Assembly: GCF_001412655.1 (NCBI RefSeq)
Contig: NZ_CP012996.1
Coordinates: 2,914,001-2,978,000, forward strand
Length of the DNA stretch: 64,000 bases
Reading direction: 5' to 3'
Source of the DNA: Pedobacter sp. PACM 27299
Lineage (GTDB): Bacteria > Bacteroidota > Bacteroidia > Sphingobacteriales > Sphingobacteriaceae
Within the stretch, counting starts at the first letter, position 1. Each line of letters starts with the position of its first letter. The notes beneath the pieces are model-generated. The model was not told the origin of the DNA. It did not search any database and was given only the letters and a program-made list of their open reading frames with translations. Below are positions 48,659 to 57,162 of the stretch, in pieces. Position numbers and translations under genes: made by a program.

Positions 48659-49362
48659 TTGAAGTAAACTTTTAGTGTCATCTTGTAAGAATTTATGGTA
48701 AGTAGCTCCCTATACTTTACTCACCAAATTGCTCAGCATTAATAGTGGAACTATGGTGAATTCTGATATTGCTGAAGAGATCATGAGATTCTATCGTTAA
48801 AATAGTATTAGGGGCGGTTTTGTAATTCGACTCTTTGAATTACTCACTATTTTTTTAATACGTTTTAGCTGCAATTGCTAATATGTAAAGATAGCTATTC
48901 TCTTCAAAAAGTAAAACGAATTTGCTATGTGGTTTGACCCCAGCGCGGGGTACTGACCGGAATCGAACACATCGATTCCGGTTTTTTTTATGCCCTTTAT
49001 ACCTTAAAATGTGCTTTAAACTGTGTTCAAAGTATTGCTACTGAATCTATTTTTTTTTAAACATCATGAGCGGGCATTTTTTTAACCAAATCATTGTATT
49101 TTTATTTGTCTCGATCGGCATAATACAAATTCCTCTGTATTATATATGTTTTGGGTATACCTTTTCAGACCCAATTTATTTATCATATACTCATTATCAA
49201 AAACTAAAGATGACGTTTAAATAATGAAATGAGTTCTTGATTAATTGTAGAGGATCAGGGTCTAAATTTTTTACTAGTAATCCTGTTTTATAAGTTGTAT
49301 AGACAATATGAGTGTTTCTTTTTAGGAGATCAAATAAAACAGGGAATAATGAGAATCGGTTA
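48659..49362. other. 704-bp intergenic region with an orphan terminator
   Basis: AT-rich and without a convincing ORF in any frame. The only structured part is 48937-48990: a small hairpin (acccc-agcgc-ggggt) directly before a strong terminator. Read on the - strand the same bases contain gtgttcgattccggtcagta, which resembles a tRNA 3' half, but the arms do not fold as a T-arm. I see nothing else in it. Confidence 0.5.
48956..48990 (+). terminator. Strong orphan Rho-independent terminator
   Basis: Perfect 11-bp stem (accggaatcga with tcgattccggt), 5-base loop, then eight T. The nearest + strand gene ends about 300 bp upstream, so it may end a short untranslated transcript. Confidence 0.75.
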
Positions 49363-50535
49363 TCATTTCATTAGGGCAATTTTAATCTTGTTGCTTAAAA
49401 CGGATACGTTATCTTGACTTAGGTTATCATTAACAAGTATCATGATTCCCACTTTGTCTTCGGGATAGGTCACACAAAGTGTGCTAAATCCAATACCTGT
49501 CCGGCCACTATGGTAAAGAAAGTGTTTCCCCTCATTATTGCCAATCATCCAACTTAAGCCAACACCAGTACTGTCTGTTTGTTGATAAGTTTCCTCGTGT
49601 GATAATCTTATCGCAGGGTCAGTTTCATCAACATTAGCTATTACATATTTAAGCATATCCGTCATGGTTGAATTCATACTCGGCCCCCCAGGGTAAAAAA
49701 GGTTAGTATTAATCTCATTTGTTTTTTTGTTTGTGAGATCATACCATTGTACGGGACGTAATGCATCTTTATATCCCTGAATAAAACGGTTTAACTGGTT
49801 AACAGGAATTTTCGTTCTTGTATCATAGAGACCAAGGTGGCTTTTAAGGTAATTTGTCACTAACAGCTCATACGGTTGATGATATATCCTTTCAAGTAAA
49901 AGAATAAGGATTGTCATGGCATTGCCGTTATATTCATACTTAGTACCGGGCAATGTATCAAGCTTGAATTTATGCATATCTTTCATTAAGGTATCCTGAT
50001 TATACTTCGCAAAGAAATCAAGCTGTTTAGGCAGACTTATGTTCTTTATGCTATCGATGACTTTTGCCGGAAAATTTCTGGATGACTTCGGTAGACCAGA
50101 CGTATGATTCGCTATGTCAATCAATCTTACGGGGCGAGCTTGATATTGCAAATTAGGATACTTTCCTGGGAGATATTTCCGGATGTCGTCTTGTAGGTTT
50201 GCTCTTTTATCTATAACAGCTTGTGCAAGCATAACTCCAATAAATGTTTTGGCTACGGAACCTAAATTAAATAACTGATTTGCTTTAATTAGTTGACCTG
50301 TTCCTTTTTTTGATTCACCATAGTTGTATATTGAACTGCGTCCATTTTGATAAATAGCGATTGAAAGACCAACCGTGCCTGGATTAGCCATGTAATCTGC
50401 TGCAGCTTCTTGTACAGCTATATCTAATTTGTCTATGAGGGGATTATCAGTAAGCAATTTTTCTGTTTGTGAACAGCACTGAATAGAAATTAAACTAAGT
50501 ATTATAGTTGTAAATATAAAAAAGCATTTTTTCAT
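49363..50535 (-). CDS. Class C beta-lactamase-like serine hydrolase
   Basis: 390 residues from the ATG at 50535; an upstream ATG at 50559 is in frame but the chosen start gives a clean signal (FIFTTIILSLISIQC). The SxxK motif is SVAK in FNLGSVAKTFIGVML. The Tyr motif region is KYEYNGNAMTIL, in place of YxN. The third motif is HSG in LYHSGRTGIGFSTL. Such proteins are penicillin-binding-protein-like esterases or peptidases of the envelope. The gene lies directly downstream of the truncated integrase on the same strand and may be cargo or a later arrival. Confidence 0.85.
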   Translation of the reverse strand: MKKCFFIFTTIILSLISIQCCSQTEKLLTDNPLIDKLDIAVQEAAADYMANPGTVGLSIAIYQNGRSSIYNYGESKKGTGQLIKANQLFNLGSVAKTFIGVMLAQAVIDKRANLQDDIRKYLPGKYPNLQYQARPVRLIDIANHTSGLPKSSRNFPAKVIDSIKNISLPKQLDFFAKYNQDTLMKDMHKFKLDTLPGTKYEYNGNAMTILILLLERIYHQPYELLVTNYLKSHLGLYDTRTKIPVNQLNRFIQGYKDALRPVQWYDLTNKKTNEINTNLFYPGGPSMNSTMTDMLKYVIANVDETDPAIRLSHEETYQQTDSTGVGLSWMIGNNEGKHFLYHSGRTGIGFSTLCVTYPEDKVGIMILVNDNLSQDNVSVLSNKIKIALMK

Positions 50536-50596
50536 AATAAAATTTACACTATGATGCATAGCATAGTACCTTGTTACATAGGAAAATCTTATATTG

Positions 50597-50971
50597 TTAT
50601 GGCACTTTAATTTTTATCAAAAAAGGTGATATAATCTCCTGTAAGGTGTGCGAGCCATCCATTTTACCTAGATACCTGCATTTAATGGCTTCGGAAGTTA
50701 TTCCGATACCGAAATTTACCAACTCCTGATGTGCTTGATAAACTGAACTTTGCAGTTGATCCAAATAGGAATTAAGCATCTTCACATCTTCTTTCGTTCC
50801 GATCAATCGGCTGGATCTCTTACTCCAACGGCTGGGGTTACAATCCCTGCTGGTCGCGATTTCTGCACGTTTACCATCAACCGTAATTCTCATGTAGATA
50901 GGGGTGTTGCCCCTGATGTAGTTCTTTTGCTTTTTCAGATAAAAAAGCAGGCTGAAGTTCGTTTTCATCAT
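50597..50971 (-). pseudogene. Truncated tyrosine recombinase (N-terminal arm and SAM-like part only)
   Basis: 124 residues starting KTNFSLLFYLKKQKNYIRGNTP and IYMRITVDGKRAEIATSRDCNPSRW, the arm-binding domain of Bacteroidota phage/ICE integrases, then a helical stretch (LDQLQSSVYQAHQELVNFGI) of the SAM-like core-binding domain. It stops after HTLQEIISPFLIKIKVP. Full-length members run to ~400 residues and carry the R-H-x-x-R-Y catalytic domain, which is missing. It is the remnant of the enzyme that once inserted an element here. Confidence 0.75.
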
Positions 50972-51552
50972 TTAATGATTAAGGGTGAAACAAAAATAGC
51001 TTTGCAGTTTAACGCTTACAAGATGTTCAGTTTGTAACTACCTGTTCATTAGTTGAATATGTGCAATTCGGTGAGTAGGGTAAATTTTCCAAATGACTCA
51101 CCGAATCGCTCAATTTTTTATGAGAATTGGTGCGAGTTTTGCCACCCCGGTAAAAGTAAAAAGGCCGTTAGTCATGCGATTAACAGCCTTTTGTACGTTT
51201 TGATTTTGAATCTTGTGATCCCGCTGGGATAATAACCTAATATTCCAAGTGGTACTAAATGAGCAAGATATAAATAATATTTGATCATCATTTCAATGAG
51301 GGCACCGAAAAGGGCACCAGTTATTTTGATTCGATTTGACCAATTTTAAAGAACAAGTGTTTTCTCTAATGTAGTAAATACTCTTTTGAATTGCAATTTT
51401 TTATATTAATTACTGCCTTTTCAATCAACGTTTTATTAATCTAGTTTGTCTAAATTGTTTGAGTTTTTAATTTTCGCCACTACCCAAGGACTTGTCAAAA
51501 CTAATAGTCTCTCATCTTCAATTTCGTTTTATTAATTTAAAAGGGAAAAATT
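50972..51552. other. Island boundary region with attachment-like scars
   Basis: 581 bp without a real gene. It holds, in order, gagttttgccaccccggt near 51135-51150 (like the 3' end of a tRNA), a terminator hairpin directly after it, gtgatcccgctgggat near 51212 (another tRNA-end-like palindrome) and gagggcaccgaaaagggcacc near 51299. Such pieces commonly accumulate where elements repeatedly integrate beside tRNA genes. No intact tRNA is present. Confidence 0.45.
51159..51192. terminator. Terminator-like hairpin after the attachment-like scar
   Basis: Stem of aaaaggc with gccttttt-type arm, extended by an inner gttag/ttaac pairing across one mismatch on each side, loop around tcatgcga. A tRNA-like end precedes it directly, as expected if a tRNA gene and its terminator once stood here. 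Confidence 0.55.
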
Positions 51553-51834
51553 ATGGCAACATTGGAATTACTTACTAAAGAAGATCTTGAAATGTTCAAA
51601 TTAGAACTATTTGCTGAACTTAGACGACCAGGACAAAAGTTACATAAACAAAGTGAGCAAAAAGAATGGCTGAAAAGCTATGAAGTTCGAAAACTGTTAA
51701 GTATATCACCTGGAACGTTACAGAGTCTTAGAAATACTGGTACATTAAAATTTAATAAAATTGGAGGACTCATGTATTACAAATATGAAGATGTCGCCAC
51801 ATTAGTTGAAGGTAAAAGTAGGGAAGGTAGGTGA
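51553..51834 (+). CDS. Helix-turn-helix excisionase-like protein
   Basis: 93 residues. The C-terminal ~50 residues are a MerR/Xis-type DNA-binding domain: EWLKSYEVRKLLSISPGTLQSLRNTGTLKFNKIGGLMYYKYEDV. This compact type is typical of Bacteroidota integrative elements, where it acts as excisionase or regulator. The start is preceded by aaaagggaaaaatt. It is the first gene inside the accessory segment and has no partner left, apart from the truncated integrase. Confidence 0.8.
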   Translation: MATLELLTKEDLEMFKLELFAELRRPGQKLHKQSEQKEWLKSYEVRKLLSISPGTLQSLRNTGTLKFNKIGGLMYYKYEDVATLVEGKSREGR

Positions 51835-52095
51835 TATGAATGTTAAATAAATACTTCAAAATGTTTAATTTTTGGAATGGTTCTGCTAAAAATCAAATAG
51901 ACCGTATTTAAATTTAGCAACAAAAACACATTTACAATAAATCCGTTCTGATTTTGAGCGGGGGAGAGGGAATTCTAATAGAACACCTTTAAGGAATTTT
52001 TACTGTTTTAAAGCAAATTTTTGGTAAATAGTGAGATTTCCCTCTTATCTTTTTTCGATGGTAGGGAGTTATAAATTTTCAACGTTTATGATAAA

Positions 52096-52371
52096 TCATT
52101 TGTTCTTGAAAAGTATTTTCAATTCAGGCTCCAACTCTAGGGCAAGATAGAGGTAAGTAATTAGCTTAATGGCGTTGGTCTTAGTACCGAAGTTATGATT
52201 AGCTCCATGCAGAATGCCATGCCGATTTAATGTGTTAGCGGTGTGCTTTTCAGTGCGATAGTAGGCATAATAATGACTTGAAAAATGCAAAAAGTGGCTG
52301 AGTGCGATGCCAGCTAAACCTAGTTCATAGTCATGTTGGAGCTCATTTTGAAGTGCCTTTTTTAAAATCAA
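52096..52371 (-). CDS. Small protein with a HEPN-like Rx4H motif, probably a truncated gene
   Basis: 91 residues, mostly helical. NRHGILHG contains Arg followed by four residues and His, the Rx4-6H arrangement of HEPN RNases, and is followed by NFGTKTNAIKLITYLYLALELEPEL. I recall similar LNRHxxxHG-xxxYGTxxN ends in larger proteins of defence islands, so this may be the C-terminal remnant of one. No partner minimal nucleotidyltransferase is adjacent. The family call is tentative; that the ORF is a real or former gene is likelier. Confidence 0.45.
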   Translation of the reverse strand: MILKKALQNELQHDYELGLAGIALSHFLHFSSHYYAYYRTEKHTANTLNRHGILHGANHNFGTKTNAIKLITYLYLALELEPELKILFKNK

Positions 52372-52463
52372 ATGCCCAAATTAGACAACAAAGAGTAACA
52401 TAAAATTATTCGTTTTCCTTAACTGCATTGTGGAACATATAAGGTGCTTCAAATAGGATGTGA

Positions 52464-52784
52464 GCCAAAAGAAAGTTATTTTTAAACAAAAGCAATGCAC
52501 AGAAATTCATACCCTATGAACCAACAAAATCCTGGAAAATTAGCCCATCACAATTCTATAAACAATTAAGACCCGAAAATTTTTCGGATTTGGAAGAAAT
52601 TACCGAATTCAAATTACCCAAGGAAGTATTAGCATTTGAGCTCGATAAGTTATCTGGTTATGAGTCAGGATTTGCGGTTTTGCAAAAGATCCATGTACCC
52701 CATACTTGGCTAGTAAAATTGGTTTGCATAGGTCTAAATGGCCACTTTGGCCCGAAAATAGATGGTCAGTTTGTAGGTTCTTAG
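52464..52784 (+). pseudogene. 5' remnant of a larger gene, cut by IS21-type sequence
   Basis: The frame is open from 52464 to a stop at 52782-52784. From about 52508 it reads IPYEPTKSWKISPSQFYKQL, then RPENFSDLEEITEFKLPKEV and LAFELDKLS, which looks like a genuine N-terminus of a large protein. No in-frame ATG precedes it, and after residue LDKLS the reading becomes unconvincing and runs into IS21-like terminal repeats. I recall openings of this type (FYKxLRPExFSDS) in big ATPase/nuclease proteins of defence islands, but the family is not certain. Confidence 0.4.
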
Positions 52785-52916
52785 TCACTTTTGGTGAAGA
52801 ATTTAATCGTTCAGTATTAAATAGCTATTCTGATTCGTCAAAAGGCCGCTTAAAAACTAGCCTACTGACCCCAATGATATTTAAATTATAGTTTTCACCA
52901 AAAGTGACGAAGAACC
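52776..52916. mobile_element. 141-bp MITE with 23-bp inverted repeats and 8-bp target duplication
   Basis: The left end ggttcttagtcacttttg continues to ...gtgaa. The right end is its reverse complement over 23 bp with one mismatch (52894-52916). It is bounded by the direct repeat agtttgta at 52768-52775 and 52917-52924. It has no ORF. The ends and the 8-bp duplication are those I expect for ISL3-like elements, so this is probably a non-autonomous ISL3 derivative inserted into an IS21 end. Confidence 0.75.
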
Positions 52917-52931
52917 AGTTTGTAGTGGAAT
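52909..52931 (+). repeat. Direct repeat copy 1 flanking the Gabija-like cassette
   Basis: 23 bases starting gaagaaccagtttgtagt, identical to 57316-57338 at 22 of 23 positions and in the same orientation. In this copy it spans the MITE right end and the adjacent IS21-type repeat. Confidence 0.6.
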
Positions 52932-53417
52932 AGAACGTCAGTTTAAAACCGGAATAGGTGATCACTTTTGTCGGATTACTCAGCTGAGGATAAAAATGAC
53001 GAAACTGATGAGTTAGAAAGAGGTGTTTCTCGATGATTATTCAGGACACTTTTTTTATGTATTTTTATCCGAGAAAAAGTGATACTGCCAATATCCCATT
53101 TCGGGTGATCTAATAATTAAGGGAATGACTTTGTAAGAGTTGTCTCAACAGCTCCAATGTATGATTTTGGCATAGAGACTGGGCTAAACTCAGTTATTTA
53201 TTGGGATTCCGTGAAATTCCTTTGGTTATCGATTTAAAAGATGTTCAGCCTATCAGCAAATTCATGAATTTGGAAAAGATCTCAATTTAATCATGGTAAG
53301 TTACATGAGGATATTTTCTTTTTGTAACTGTTTCCGATAGAAATCTGTTTAAATTTTTAAATGCTTAATTTTTATTTAGCCTTTAAAAAATCTCTTTGCT
53401 GATGTATTATTGCTTGT
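52932..53417. other. 486-bp region upstream of the defence cassette
   Basis: AT-rich. It starts with the rest of the IS21-type repeats. A possible decayed coding fragment lies at about 53170-53289 on the + strand (HRDWAKLSYLLGFREIPLVI then DLKDVQPISKF, stop), with no start codon. The last ~60 bases should hold the promoter of the next gene. Nothing else is visible. Confidence 0.35.
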
Positions 53418-54131
53418 ATGGAAAAAGAGATTGATAAAACTACTTATTTACACGGGATTTATCTTACAGATAAGCTTAAATGTGAAAACATTCGGGAAAC
53501 AGAAACCCTTTGCTCGTTGATGTATGCCTCTTTGTTTGTGCGTGGAAGCAGATCGGATTATTACACTATACCATTTGACCAACTTAAAAACAAAGCTGAT
53601 GAAATATTTACAGGGTTAATCAACTCACGGGCTGCCTTGCTAGTTCAAGCAGGATTAATCAGGAAAGGAATTGAACTAAAGAATAACCAAAATAGTATGC
53701 CAATGTCCGAAGAGGAGATGAACATGATTTTGAAAAAGGCTGACATCGAGCTAGAATTTGAAAGGTACAGGCGTGATTTGGCTCCAGAGATACCATCGAG
53801 GTTAACATGTTTGTATCTTGCTGAGGACGATGAAGATTATAATGGTAGGTTAAATATTCAAAATATGCTAACACAATTGGAGTGGAGACCATTTGTTTTT
53901 CAGGTTGAGATTAAAGACAATTTTGGTCTCCATAAAGCAGATAACAGGTGGTATGATTCTTATTTTTATGACCCTAAGCCTGAGTATATTGCTAATTATT
54001 GGAGCAGCATGCCTTTAGATGTCGTTTCAACCTGGGAGTTTTTGCTTGAAGGATCAATTAGGTTCGTTTCTCAGGACGAAATTGAAATGATAAAGACTCA
54101 AGGTTCTTTTAAGTTTCCTGCAAGTAGGTAG
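53418..54131 (+). CDS. Possible ADP-ribosyltransferase-fold protein (DUF2441-like) beside Gabija-like genes
   Basis: 237 residues, no signal peptide or membrane helix. The N-terminus has YLHGIYLTDKLKCE. The C-terminal half holds EIPSRLTCLYLAEDDEDYNG, VFQVEIKDNFGLHKADNRWYD, then IANYWSSMPLDVVSTWEFLLEGSIRFVSQDEI. The R-x-C-L-Y, H-x-A-D-x-x-W-Y and A-x-Y-W...E-x-L-x-x-G spacing resembles DUF2441-type and other RES/ART-like folds. It lies 225 bp before the OLD nuclease gene on the same strand between flanking repeats. Fold assignment is tentative; alternatively it is an unrelated island gene. Confidence 0.5.
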   Translation: MEKEIDKTTYLHGIYLTDKLKCENIRETETLCSLMYASLFVRGSRSDYYTIPFDQLKNKADEIFTGLINSRAALLVQAGLIRKGIELKNNQNSMPMSEEEMNMILKKADIELEFERYRRDLAPEIPSRLTCLYLAEDDEDYNGRLNIQNMLTQLEWRPFVFQVEIKDNFGLHKADNRWYDSYFYDPKPEYIANYWSSMPLDVVSTWEFLLEGSIRFVSQDEIEMIKTQGSFKFPASR

Positions 54132-54356
54132 CAGATATTGAATAGGGTGATGAACTTATCTTTGCTGATTTTGAACCGGTTTTCGTTGGCGGATCGGGTT
54201 CATATTATTTTTTCTTTAATCAATAGATAAAGAAAAAATAAATGACTCCGTTTTTACTCAAACTCATTCCAGTAGGTTTTTGGAAAAAAAATGTGCAATT
54301 TGGTTATTCAAGAATTCGCGAAATGGGACAAGAATTCCGAGAAAAATTAATTTGTC

Positions 54357-55994
54357 ATGCACATTGAAAAAGTTGTAATAACGAACTTCAAGTCTTTTCG
54401 TCAGAAATTTACACTTGAGCTTAAAAATGGATTGAATATACTGGTGGGGGATAACGAGGCTGGTAAGTCAACCATCCTCGAAGCTATACACCTCACTCTA
54501 TCTGGTTTGTCCAACGGTAGATATTTCAAAAATGACCTGTCCGAACACTATTTCAATGCCTCAGCGGTAGCTGAGTATTTAGATAGTTTAAATTCTGGTC
54601 ATCCCATCCAACCTCCAAAAATTACTGTAGAACTATTTTTCGGTGGCGAGTTTCCTTTATTTCAGGGCGATGGAAACAGCATACGGCGTAGTGCATCTGG
54701 GGTATGCATGTCTATAGCGCTTTCAGAAAGATATCAGGAGGAATATAACGATTATGTTTCCGAAGGTACAGTTAATGCGCTACCAATAGAATTTTATGAA
54801 ATTAATTGGGATACTTTTGCCCGGGAACCGGTTACACCTAGGAAGATTCCCATAAAGTCTGCCCTTATTGATTCAAGTAGCAGCCGGTATAATAATGGAT
54901 CAGATGTCTATATGGCCCATATCATTAAAAATCATCTGGATCAACGTCAAAAGAATGAACTCACTCATGCACACAGGAGATTGCAAGGTGAATTTCTACT
55001 AGACGACTCTGTGAGAAGGGTGAATCAAAGCATTGGGGAAATTACGAGGAAGACTCAATATGATAAGCATGTAGCATTGACCGTGGATCTATCTTCTACA
55101 AATGCCTGGGAATCTGGTTTCTTAGCATGTGTTAATGAAATACCTTTCCATCACATTGGCAAAGGCGAGCAGGCCGTTATTAAAACCAAGCTTGCTTTAG
55201 AGCATAAAAAATCAAAAGAAGCCAATATCATACTTTTGGAAGAGCCTGAAAATCACCTTTCTCATGCTAAGTTGAACCAGCTCATCAAAGATATTCATGA
55301 TAAGTGCTCGGAAAAGCAAATTTTGATATCTACTCACAGTAGTTTCGTTGCCAATAAGCTAGGTCTGGATAGCCTGATTCTGATAGACAATAAGTTACAG
55401 GTTCGACTTGATGACTTATCCACAGATACTCAACGCTTTTTTGAAAAAATACCGGGTTATGATACCCTCCGCATGATTCTCTGTAAAAAGGCAATTCTTG
55501 TGGAAGGAGATTGTGACGAACTGCTGGTACAGCGGGCCTACATGGACCGCAACAGGGGGAGACTGCCAATTCAAGATGGAATTGATGTGATTTCTGTTGG
55601 GACTAGTTTTCTTCGTTTTCTACAAATAGCAGAAAAAATCAAAAAGCCGGTTCGTATTGTAACAGACAATGATGGAAGGATAGAGGAACTTAGAAAGAAA
55701 TACGAACGATACCTTGGGGACAATAAAAGGCCGAATATTGAGATTTGTTTTGACGAAACTGTTGATCAGGGAGCATTGAAAATCAATGGTTCGTCTTTTA
55801 ATTACAACACCTTGGAACCAAAGTTTGTCAAGGCGAATTCCGTTGAGTTGCTCAACAAAATTTTAGAACTAAACAAAACTGAGCATGATCTTCACATTTA
55901 TATGAAGAGCAATAAGACGGAATGTGCTTTAAAGATTTTCGATACTAGGGAAAAAATTAATTTCCCGCTATACATCCTCAATGCCATCGCATAA
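54357..55994 (+). CDS. gajA: GajA-like OLD-family ATPase/TOPRIM nuclease
   Basis: 545 residues. ABC-type ATPase half: Walker A VGDNEAGKST ending at residue 39, and Walker B ILLEEPENHLSHA near 291-303 with a following ILISTHSSFVANKL switch His. TOPRIM half: ILVEGDCDELLVQRAY near 380-395 (catalytic Glu), then VISVGTSFLRFLQIAE and VTDNDG near 434 (DxD-type metal ligands). In Gabija, GajA forms a multimer that nicks DNA when nucleotide levels fall during phage attack. The length is slightly under the ~580 typical. It overlaps the helicase gene by 14 bases, the usual GajA-GajB arrangement. Confidence 0.82.
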   Translation: MHIEKVVITNFKSFRQKFTLELKNGLNILVGDNEAGKSTILEAIHLTLSGLSNGRYFKNDLSEHYFNASAVAEYLDSLNSGHPIQPPKITVELFFGGEFPLFQGDGNSIRRSASGVCMSIALSERYQEEYNDYVSEGTVNALPIEFYEINWDTFAREPVTPRKIPIKSALIDSSSSRYNNGSDVYMAHIIKNHLDQRQKNELTHAHRRLQGEFLLDDSVRRVNQSIGEITRKTQYDKHVALTVDLSSTNAWESGFLACVNEIPFHHIGKGEQAVIKTKLALEHKKSKEANIILLEEPENHLSHAKLNQLIKDIHDKCSEKQILISTHSSFVANKLGLDSLILIDNKLQVRLDDLSTDTQRFFEKIPGYDTLRMILCKKAILVEGDCDELLVQRAYMDRNRGRLPIQDGIDVISVGTSFLRFLQIAEKIKKPVRIVTDNDGRIEELRKKYERYLGDNKRPNIEICFDETVDQGALKINGSSFNYNTLEPKFVKANSVELLNKILELNKTEHDLHIYMKSNKTECALKIFDTREKINFPLYILNAIA

Positions 55995-57162
55995 TAATAG
56001 GCTGATCATATCGGTGGCAGGATCAGGTAAGACAACTTACCTTGTCAATCAGGCGATGAAGGTCAGGAATGGACAGGTATTGATTACAACATATACAGAA
56101 GCCAATGAACAGGAAATTAAGAATAAGTTTATGCAGCTTCATAAATGTATTCCTGCTCATGTCACCATTCAAACTTGGTTTTCGCTGCTAATCCAGCATG
56201 GAGTTAAGCCCTTCCAAGGCCAGCTATTTCCAGAAAAAATCAATGGTATGATATTGGTCAGTGGACAATCTGGTGTCAAATACACTACCAAAGCCGGTAT
56301 AAATGTCATATTTAGCGAGGAAACAGATTTTAAGAATCACTACATGACCTCTGGTAACAAATTGTATTCCGATAAGCTTTCAAAATTTGTAGTCAGAGCA
56401 AACCAAAAATCCGAAGGAAGCGTAATTAATAGATTTTCGAACATTTTCACGGATATTTTTATTGATGAGGTTCAGGACCTAGCAGGAAATGACTTGGAGT
56501 TTATCAAACTATTGCTTAAAAGCAAATCAAGAGTGCTTATGGTTGGGGATCCGCGTCAGGTCACTTACCTTACCCACAATGAGAAGAAGAATAGTCAGTT
56601 CAAAGATGGCAATATCAAGGATTTTATTTTGGAAAAATGCAAAAGTCGTTGTTGCGTTGATGAAGAAACATTGACATTTTCCCATAGAAATAACTTACCC
56701 ATCTGTGAATTTTCTTCCAGGCTTTACCCGGCATTTCAAGTAAGCAAGCCTTGTTCATGCGAAGATTGCCGTATTGAAGCAAACGATCACTTGGGAGTTT
56801 TTTTGGTCAATTCTAAAGACTTGGAAAATTATACCCTGAAATTCCGTCCTACTGTATTGCGCTATCAATTATCAGGCGAGAACGAATGGAACTTTGGTGC
56901 TTGTAAAGGGCTGGGGTTTGACAGGGTGTTAATATATCCTACAGCAGGTATGCTAAAATATCTGCGGGATGGTTTGTTGGAACATACTTTTCAGCAGAAA
57001 AAAAAGAAGGCTTTTGACATTGCCAAGCTTTATGTAGCAGTTACCCGTGCAAGATATAGCGTCGCATTTTTATGTGAAGATACTTCGGGAAATTTTATAG
57101 ATGGAATTTCAAAGTGGTCGTTTTTAACTAATAGAAACCCTACACTTTTTGAGAGCGATTAG
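55981..57162 (+). CDS. gajB: GajB-like UvrD/Rep superfamily 1 helicase
   Basis: 393 residues. Walker A at 11-18 (SVAGSGKT) followed by TTYLVNQAM; motif Ia TTYTEANEQEIKNKF; Walker B near 158-168 (IFIDEVQDLAG); motif III VGDPRQVTYLTH; late motif NFGACKGLGFDRVLIYPT and motif VI VAVTRARYSVAFL. It is shorter than a full UvrD and lacks the large 1B/2B domains, as GajB proteins do (roughly 400-500). A Cys cluster (CSCEDC, near 259-264) could bind metal. It should sense DNA ends or termini and activate GajA. Overlaps GajA by 14 bases. Confidence 0.8.
   Translation: MPSHNNRLIISVAGSGKTTYLVNQAMKVRNGQVLITTYTEANEQEIKNKFMQLHKCIPAHVTIQTWFSLLIQHGVKPFQGQLFPEKINGMILVSGQSGVKYTTKAGINVIFSEETDFKNHYMTSGNKLYSDKLSKFVVRANQKSEGSVINRFSNIFTDIFIDEVQDLAGNDLEFIKLLLKSKSRVLMVGDPRQVTYLTHNEKKNSQFKDGNIKDFILEKCKSRCCVDEETLTFSHRNNLPICEFSSRLYPAFQVSKPCSCEDCRIEANDHLGVFLVNSKDLENYTLKFRPTVLRYQLSGENEWNFGACKGLGFDRVLIYPTAGMLKYLRDGLLEHTFQQKKKKAFDIAKLYVAVTRARYSVAFLCEDTSGNFIDGISKWSFLTNRNPTLFESD

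Larger units (their letters stand above)
52739..52985. repeat. IS21-type terminal repeats (orphan end), interrupted by a MITE
   Basis: Repeated units of the kind found at IS21-family ends: ggccactttggcccgaaaat, ggtcagtttgtagtggaata (after removing the insert), acgtcagtttaaaaccggaa and gatcacttttgtcgga, spaced about 22-25 bp. No istA or istB gene is in the window, so this is a solo end. The array is split by the 141-bp inverted-repeat element at 52776-52916. Confidence 0.5.

Noticed and set aside
48930..48990. Possible intact tRNA on the minus strand
   Set aside because: A TTCGATT loop-like string is present but the flanking 5-base arms do not pair and no anticodon arm or acceptor stem can be drawn.
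49363..50535. Serine hydrolase as part of a defence system
   Set aside because: Its SxxK and HSG motifs and signal peptide place it in the envelope; location by the truncated integrase is the only link.
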